Origin: Anaerolinea thermophila
GTDB lineage: Bacteria > Chloroflexota > Anaerolineae > Anaerolineales > DRKV01
Direction: 5' to 3'
Length of the DNA stretch: 11,145 nucleotides
NCBI GenBank assembly: GCA_020722405.1
Contig: DYKW01000044.1
Span: 1 to 11,145 of the forward strand
Positions 8,144 to 11,145 of this stretch are shown here, one piece after another (the stretch's first letter is position 1; every line of letters begins with the position of its first letter). Below the pieces are notes generated by a model. The model ran no database searches, was not told where the DNA came from, and saw nothing but the letters and a program-made list of their open reading frames with translations. Made by a program: the position numbers and the translations under genes.

Positions 8144-8516
8144 TGTTCATCGTGTGCAGTCCCAAAAGGCGAGACAGCAAGGTACTCAACATTTGCAAGG
8201 AGATGGGCTTGGTAAGGAAAAAATCCACGCCCAATTCAGCAGTCAAATCTCCGTATTGTGGCTCAGCAGAAACAACGACAATTTGTGTACCGGCATTTTT
8301 AAAGTCCTCGCCATGTTTTTTTAGAAAAGTCAGGCCATTGCCATCTGGCAAGCGCATATCGCACAGCAACGCAGCATACGGTCCACCGGATACTTTCTCA
8401 TCCCCTTCTGCCAGTGAGCCGGCGATAACCGGTTGGTATCCATAACGCGTGAGGGCACGCTCCAGGATTTCTTGTAACTGAGGGTCATCTTCGAGAACTA
8501 GAATTTTCACAGCCAT
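8124..8516 (-). CDS. Stand-alone response regulator receiver
   Basis: A 130-residue single-domain receiver and the first gene of the signalling operon. It has the acidic cluster E9/D10/D11, phospho-acceptor D53 (LLCDMRLPDG), switch residue S83 (VVVSAE) and K103 (TKPIS). It has no output domain. Its C-terminus (about 115–130) extends past the fold, and its codons overlap the start of the sensor kinase gene, so the pair is likely translationally coupled and the kinase is the natural phosphodonor. AAAAGGA lies seven bases before the ATG, a good ribosome binding site. A long inverted repeat sits just upstream of this site in the leader. It could act as a phosphate shuttle or sink to the cyclase branch; this is inferred. 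Confidence 0.92.
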   Translation of the reverse strand: MAVKILVLEDDPQLQEILERALTRYGYQPVIAGSLAEGDEKVSGGPYAALLCDMRLPDGNGLTFLKKHGEDFKNAGTQIVVVSAEPQYGDLTAELGVDFFLTKPISLQMLSTLLSRLLGLHTMNNEIVDE

Positions 8517-8536
8517 TTATTTATCCTTTTGCATTC

Positions 8537-8580
8537 CACGGAGAGATTGCTTCGAGCCTCGCCCTTACAATGTCTCCGTG
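8537..8580 (-). promoter_or_regulatory. Leader inverted repeat upstream of the signalling operon
   Basis: CACGGAGA (8537–8544) and TCTCCGTG (8573–8580) are perfect inverted copies. After one G·G mismatch the pairing resumes with ATTG (8546–8549) and CAAT (8568–8571), giving 12 pairs in 13 positions around an 18-base centre. The centre itself contains the small palindrome CGAGCCTCG. The structure ends about 10 bases before the AAAAGGA ribosome binding site of the first operon gene. No T-run follows on either strand, so it does not look like an intrinsic terminator. It could be a 5'-UTR hairpin controlling translation or a binding site for a dimeric regulator. Confidence 0.5.
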
Positions 8581-8613
8581 TATCATCTCGAAAATTTGGG
8601 GTAATGGTTTGCT

Positions 8614-8641
8614 ATTTTAACGCTAAGACGCAGAGTCGCAA
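8614..8641 (-). promoter_or_regulatory. Candidate promoter of the signalling operon
   Basis: On the minus strand TTGCGA (8641–8636, four of six consensus bases) and TAAAAT (8619–8614, five of six) are separated by 16 bases, as in a sigma-70-type promoter. Transcription would begin near 8607, giving a leader of about 90 bases that includes the whole 8537–8580 inverted repeat. The promoter overlaps the degenerate 8-bp repeat block. Support is by consensus match only. Confidence 0.35.
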
Positions 8642-8696
8642 AGAAAATCGCGTTTTAAGTCGCGTAGTTGCTTAGTCGCATAGTCCGGTAGTACGG
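8620..8696. repeat. Degenerate 8-bp tandem repeats
   Basis: Two blocks of imperfect octamers lie side by side. The first reads ACGCTAAG, ACGCAGAG, TCGCAAAG (8620–8643). The second reads TTTAAGTC, GCGTAGTT, GCTTAGTC, GCATAGTC, CGGTAGTA (8654–8693), sharing the core TAGT at the same phase. There are no spacers and no coding sequence. The second block resembles the purer octamers at 11122–11145. Function is unknown. Confidence 0.55.
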
Positions 8697-8722
8697 TTCT
8701 GTGGCACAGTGTACATCGTACT
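8690..8722. repeat. Nested inverted repeat
   Basis: AGTACG (8690–8695) and CGTACT (8717–8722) are inverted copies. Between them CTGTG/CACAG (8699–8709) forms a second, smaller palindrome. On the plus strand the outer arm is followed by ATTTTT (8723–8728), which gives it a terminator-like look, but no plus-strand gene ends nearby. On the minus strand it lies about 50 bases after the stop of the SH3 lipoprotein gene with no T-run behind it. It may be an mRNA 3'-end structure or a protein-binding site. Confidence 0.35.
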
Positions 8723-8772
8723 ATTTTTCCTCAAAATATTCATGAAAAAACCATAACAAAATCTTCTTCCTC

Positions 8773-9744
8773 CTAAATTTCCCAATGGTATTGCACCAAC
8801 GCCGCCAAATAGGGATGTCCCTGCCACCACACAATGCCCAAAGCCCAGGTGCGCCAATCCATCTCCTGGTCGGCCGGCGCCGAGCGATACAAGGCGATAT
8901 ACTGCAAATTGGGGTACGGCCAGGTCACCAGGCCGGCGGTATTTCCCGTTGCTTCGCCGTTGGTCAGCGTGTTGCAGGCGGTCACAAACTCACCCTGCGC
9001 CACATCTTGCAAGCGCGGCAAAATCACATCGGCAAACGTCCCCTGCAGCGCCTCGCCACTGCCATCCTGTATGCCCCAATCATACGCCTTCTCGGCAGAA
9101 AACAGCCCACCAACCTCATCGGCACGAAAGGTTACTTCTGGATTCCACCACTCGTGGCGAATCGTCAGGCCGTGTAGCGGGCTGACCAAATCGGCCAAGG
9201 CGGCCCCATCCTGCGCCTGCACCGCCTGCACAAATGCCTCTACCAGCGCCTGCACCTGCGGGTCACGGCAAAAAGCGTCCGGTGCCATCTGTGCGCTGAG
9301 ATAAGCCACGCTCACCCAACCTGTCCCAAAGGGCGTTTCGACCTCCGCCCATGTGACTCCTTCCGCTTGTTGCTGGTTTCCAGTAGGGCGCAGGTCACGC
9401 GCATCGTAAGGCAACAGTGCCAGAACCGGTGCGTTTAGGGAGGGTTCAGCACGCAGGTTCAAACCGCTTTCAGGAGACACCAACACCACCGCATACGGAA
9501 CCGGCATGGACAGCGGCGGTACGCCCTCTGAGGGCGTCTCCGTTGTTCCGGGGGACACAGGCTGACCGGACCCTGGGGTGGCTGCCATCCCCGGGGTTGC
9601 CGCGCCACCTGAAAGGGCGTCCGTACCCCGCGTCACCACAGGGGTGGGCAGGCTCCCCTGAGGGGGGTTCGTACTTCCGGGGTAGGCGCGCACACAGGCG
9701 CTCGTCATCCACAAAAAAAGCACCACAAGCAAGCGGTATTTCAT
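8773..9744 (-). CDS. Probable secreted lipoprotein with SH3b domain
   Basis: A 323-residue exported protein. Residues 1–16 form a short signal peptide (K2, R4, hydrophobic core LLVVLFLW) ending at C17. The TSAC motif is a loose lipobox, so lipid anchoring is likely but not certain. Residues 18–82 are a low-complexity Pro/Thr/Gly/Ser linker with a repeated AATPG. Residues 85–150 form a bacterial SH3-like domain (LNLRAEPSLNAPVLALLP…WAEV…GTGWVSVAYL), a fold that often binds cell-wall or surface ligands. Residues 156–323 are an unrecognised C-terminal domain rich in Trp, with cysteines C159 and C257 that might pair outside the cell. The start codon overlaps the stop of the upstream AlbA-domain gene (ATGA), with GGAGAGG just before it. 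The coupling suggests a shared role; what that is cannot be read from sequence. Confidence 0.85.
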   Translation of the reverse strand: MKYRLLVVLFLWMTSACVRAYPGSTNPPQGSLPTPVVTRGTDALSGGAATPGMAATPGSGQPVSPGTTETPSEGVPPLSMPVPYAVVLVSPESGLNLRAEPSLNAPVLALLPYDARDLRPTGNQQQAEGVTWAEVETPFGTGWVSVAYLSAQMAPDAFCRDPQVQALVEAFVQAVQAQDGAALADLVSPLHGLTIRHEWWNPEVTFRADEVGGLFSAEKAYDWGIQDGSGEALQGTFADVILPRLQDVAQGEFVTACNTLTNGEATGNTAGLVTWPYPNLQYIALYRSAPADQEMDWRTWALGIVWWQGHPYLAALVQYHWEI

Positions 9745-11117
9745 GAGCCTCTCCGTCGTTTGAGAACGTAGTATGTACCGCGCTTGGCACCTACTTTGAG
9801 AATCATATCCCGTTGCGCCAGATCGACCAGGTCACGGCGCAGGGTTTCGGCGTGGACTTCGGGGCACAATTGTTGATATTCACGGTTGGTGATGCGGCGA
9901 TTCCGCAGCAAATAGGCCACCAGTTTCTCTTGCCGGGGATTAAGCCCATCGGCGGCATAGGTTTGCGACAATTGCGGCACATCGGGTTGCGGCAAAGCGG
10001 CAAACAGATGCACACGGAAGGAACCGGCCACCTCCTCGAATTGCGGCATAGGCAAACCGGCGTTGCGCACCGTCGCGACGACACGGTCGAGGCCATAGCC
10101 CAGGCGCTCCACAAAGCCCAGGTCGGAGAGCACCTGCACGATGACCGGATTACGCGAGTAGCGCGCTTGTAACAGGTTATCCAACGTCACCGGGCCAGGC
10201 AAGCCGCCGGGGGAATGCACCTCCAAGTGGTCGGCAAACAAGTTGAGGTGAATGTTATCGCCCTGCTGGTTGTAATCACGGTGAGCCACGGCATTGACCA
10301 GTAACTCACGCACGGCCTCGAAAGGGTAGGCCGGTTTTTCTTCGTGTGCCATGCCTTGCATGTGCACGATGCGCGGTAAGTGGTCCCGCAAAAAGGCTTC
10401 GGCCCGGCGTAACTGCTGCACCAGCGATCCCCCCATTTCCTGCTTGAGAAAGACATCTTCGAAAGAACTGCCCGTGAAACGCGCGGCCAGGATACTGGCG
10501 CTAGGCAACCATTGCTGCGGGCTGCGCCCAAAGAGCAGTAGCCCGGCGTAGGTAGGTTGCATTTCGCCATCTTCATTACGCGCGACACAACCTCGCTTCA
10601 GCAACATCTCTCGTGGGGAGGTATCTTCCGGCAGCCCCAGGGTTTGCCGGTAGGCTTCGATCTGTTCTTCATCCAAGTCCTGCCACATCACACCCAGGGG
10701 CAACAGGCTCTCGAAAGAAATTTCGCCGCGTTCCACCAGTAAACGGCGCAATTCTCCGCCGGAGATGGGCACGTTACGGGCGCCGTCACGCGTCAGGTAG
10801 TGCCCGGCTAGGTTGTAAACGTGCGGCAACCCCGGCGGGACAGTAATTTGCAACAAGGTCTGTCCCTGATGCGTCAACGGGTGCGGCATGGGGAGCACCA
10901 GCGGCGGCTGAATGCGCAAAATTGCCTGAAAAACCCGGTCGGAAGTTTCGGAAACGTCTGAGACGCCGGAAATGCTGCCTCCACCAGGGCTAATGCCTAA
11001 AAAAATCTCACCGCCTCCGACATTTGCCAGCGCGCAAAGCGTTTCTGCCAGCGCGGTGACCGAAACGTCTGCCGGAAAGGTATGGCGGTGGGGGCGGATG
11101 GATAGATCGAGAGACAT
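9741..11117 (-). CDS. AlbA_2/Schlafen-like, GHKL-ATPase, winged-helix putative regulator
   Basis: A 458-residue protein of the COG2865-type 'ATP-binding/RecG-like transcriptional regulator' group. Residues 15–130 match the AlbA_2 putative nucleic-acid-binding domain (ALANVGGGEIFLGI, ARNVPISGGELRRLL). Residues 185–260 form the usual connector (PTYAGLLLFGRSPQQWLPSA). Residues 266–372 are a divergent GHKL-type ATPase with N-box E271/N275 (ELLVNAVAHRDY), HSPGGLP and GYGLDRV. Residues 392–455 look like a winged helix (VAYLLRNRRITNREYQQL…LRRDLVDLAQRDMI). The usual acidic-lysine motif at the start of AlbA_2 domains is not evident. The start is uncertain: no Shine-Dalgarno precedes the ATG at 11117, and the frame stays open to the window edge. 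It overlaps the lipoprotein gene by four bases. Its DNA or RNA target is unknown. Confidence 0.85.
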   Translation of the reverse strand: MSLDLSIRPHRHTFPADVSVTALAETLCALANVGGGEIFLGISPGGGSISGVSDVSETSDRVFQAILRIQPPLVLPMPHPLTHQGQTLLQITVPPGLPHVYNLAGHYLTRDGARNVPISGGELRRLLVERGEISFESLLPLGVMWQDLDEEQIEAYRQTLGLPEDTSPREMLLKRGCVARNEDGEMQPTYAGLLLFGRSPQQWLPSASILAARFTGSSFEDVFLKQEMGGSLVQQLRRAEAFLRDHLPRIVHMQGMAHEEKPAYPFEAVRELLVNAVAHRDYNQQGDNIHLNLFADHLEVHSPGGLPGPVTLDNLLQARYSRNPVIVQVLSDLGFVERLGYGLDRVVATVRNAGLPMPQFEEVAGSFRVHLFAALPQPDVPQLSQTYAADGLNPRQEKLVAYLLRNRRITNREYQQLCPEVHAETLRRDLVDLAQRDMILKVGAKRGTYYVLKRRRGS

Positions 11118-11121
11118 GAGG

Positions 11122-11145
11122 AGGTAGTTGGGTAGTTGGGTAGTT
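11122..11145. repeat. (A/G)GGTAGTT octamer tandem repeat
   Basis: Three head-to-tail octamers, AGGTAGTT and two GGGTAGTT, occupy the last 24 bases and run off the window. They lie immediately upstream of the AlbA-domain gene. They match, in sequence core and orientation, the degenerate octamers at 8654–8693 on the other side of the AlbA–lipoprotein gene pair. Confidence 0.7.

Noticed and set aside
8537..8580. Intrinsic terminator for the upstream lipoprotein gene
   Set aside because: The stem has no following T-run on either strand, has an 18-base loop, and lies next to a ribosome binding site.
8620..8651. Cyclic-di-GMP riboswitch suggested by a GTCGCAAAG-like string
   Set aside because: The string is on the plus strand with no plus-strand gene downstream. 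The other conserved parts of that aptamer are not found; the repeat periodicity explains it better.
8620..8696. CRISPR-like array
   Set aside because: The units are only 8 bp, degenerate and directly adjacent, without unique spacers, and no cas genes are present.
9803..10114. Open frames overlapping the AlbA-domain gene in other frames
   Set aside because: Their translations are Arg/Cys/Trp-rich and unlike real proteins, while the main frame carries recognisable domains throughout.

Overview
The window looks like chromosomal DNA of a bacterium, most plausibly a member of the Chloroflexota (Anaerolineae or Ardenticatenia-like). This is an inference. It rests on near-balanced base composition, multi-sensor PAS/GAF histidine kinases, receiver–adenylate cyclase fusions, a Pro/Thr/Gly-rich lipoprotein with an SH3b domain, and degenerate short tandem repeats between genes. 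No rRNA, tRNA, CRISPR array, transposase or phage gene was seen.

Layout. Positions 1–106 are a short intergenic leader. Positions 107–1138 (+) encode a PAS-like/class III nucleotide cyclase. Its 3' end overlaps by 12 bp the end of a convergent five-gene minus-strand signalling operon. In transcription order (right to left) the operon is: a stand-alone receiver (8516–8124); a Cache-like/HAMP/PAS histidine kinase (8143–5834); a DivK-like stand-alone receiver (5783–5394); a receiver–adenylate cyclase fusion (5397–4339); and a 7TM/PAS/GAF/PAS/GAF histidine kinase (4333–1127). The genes overlap or nearly abut, apart from a 50-bp gap holding a small hairpin before the DivK-like gene. Upstream of the operon is a 256-bp region (8517–8772) with a long imperfect inverted repeat in the presumed leader, a candidate promoter, degenerate 8-bp repeats and a nested inverted repeat.

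Further right on the same strand is a two-gene unit joined by an ATGA overlap. It holds an AlbA_2/ATPase/winged-helix regulator (11117–9741) and a secreted, probably lipid-anchored SH3b protein (9744–8773). Related 8-bp repeats of the type NNGTAGTT, in the same orientation, lie on both sides of this pair.

How the genes may work together (inference). Two membrane kinases sense signals at the membrane (7TM domain) and outside it (Cache-like domain). Cytoplasmic PAS and GAF domains add further inputs. Neither kinase carries its own receiver, so phosphate should pass to the three receivers encoded in the operon. One receiver is fused to a cyclase with an intact catalytic residue set, so the visible output is cAMP. 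A second, convergent cyclase with altered substrate-specifying residues lies next to it. No DNA-binding output domain occurs in the operon, so the module looks like a phosphorylation-to-second-messenger converter.
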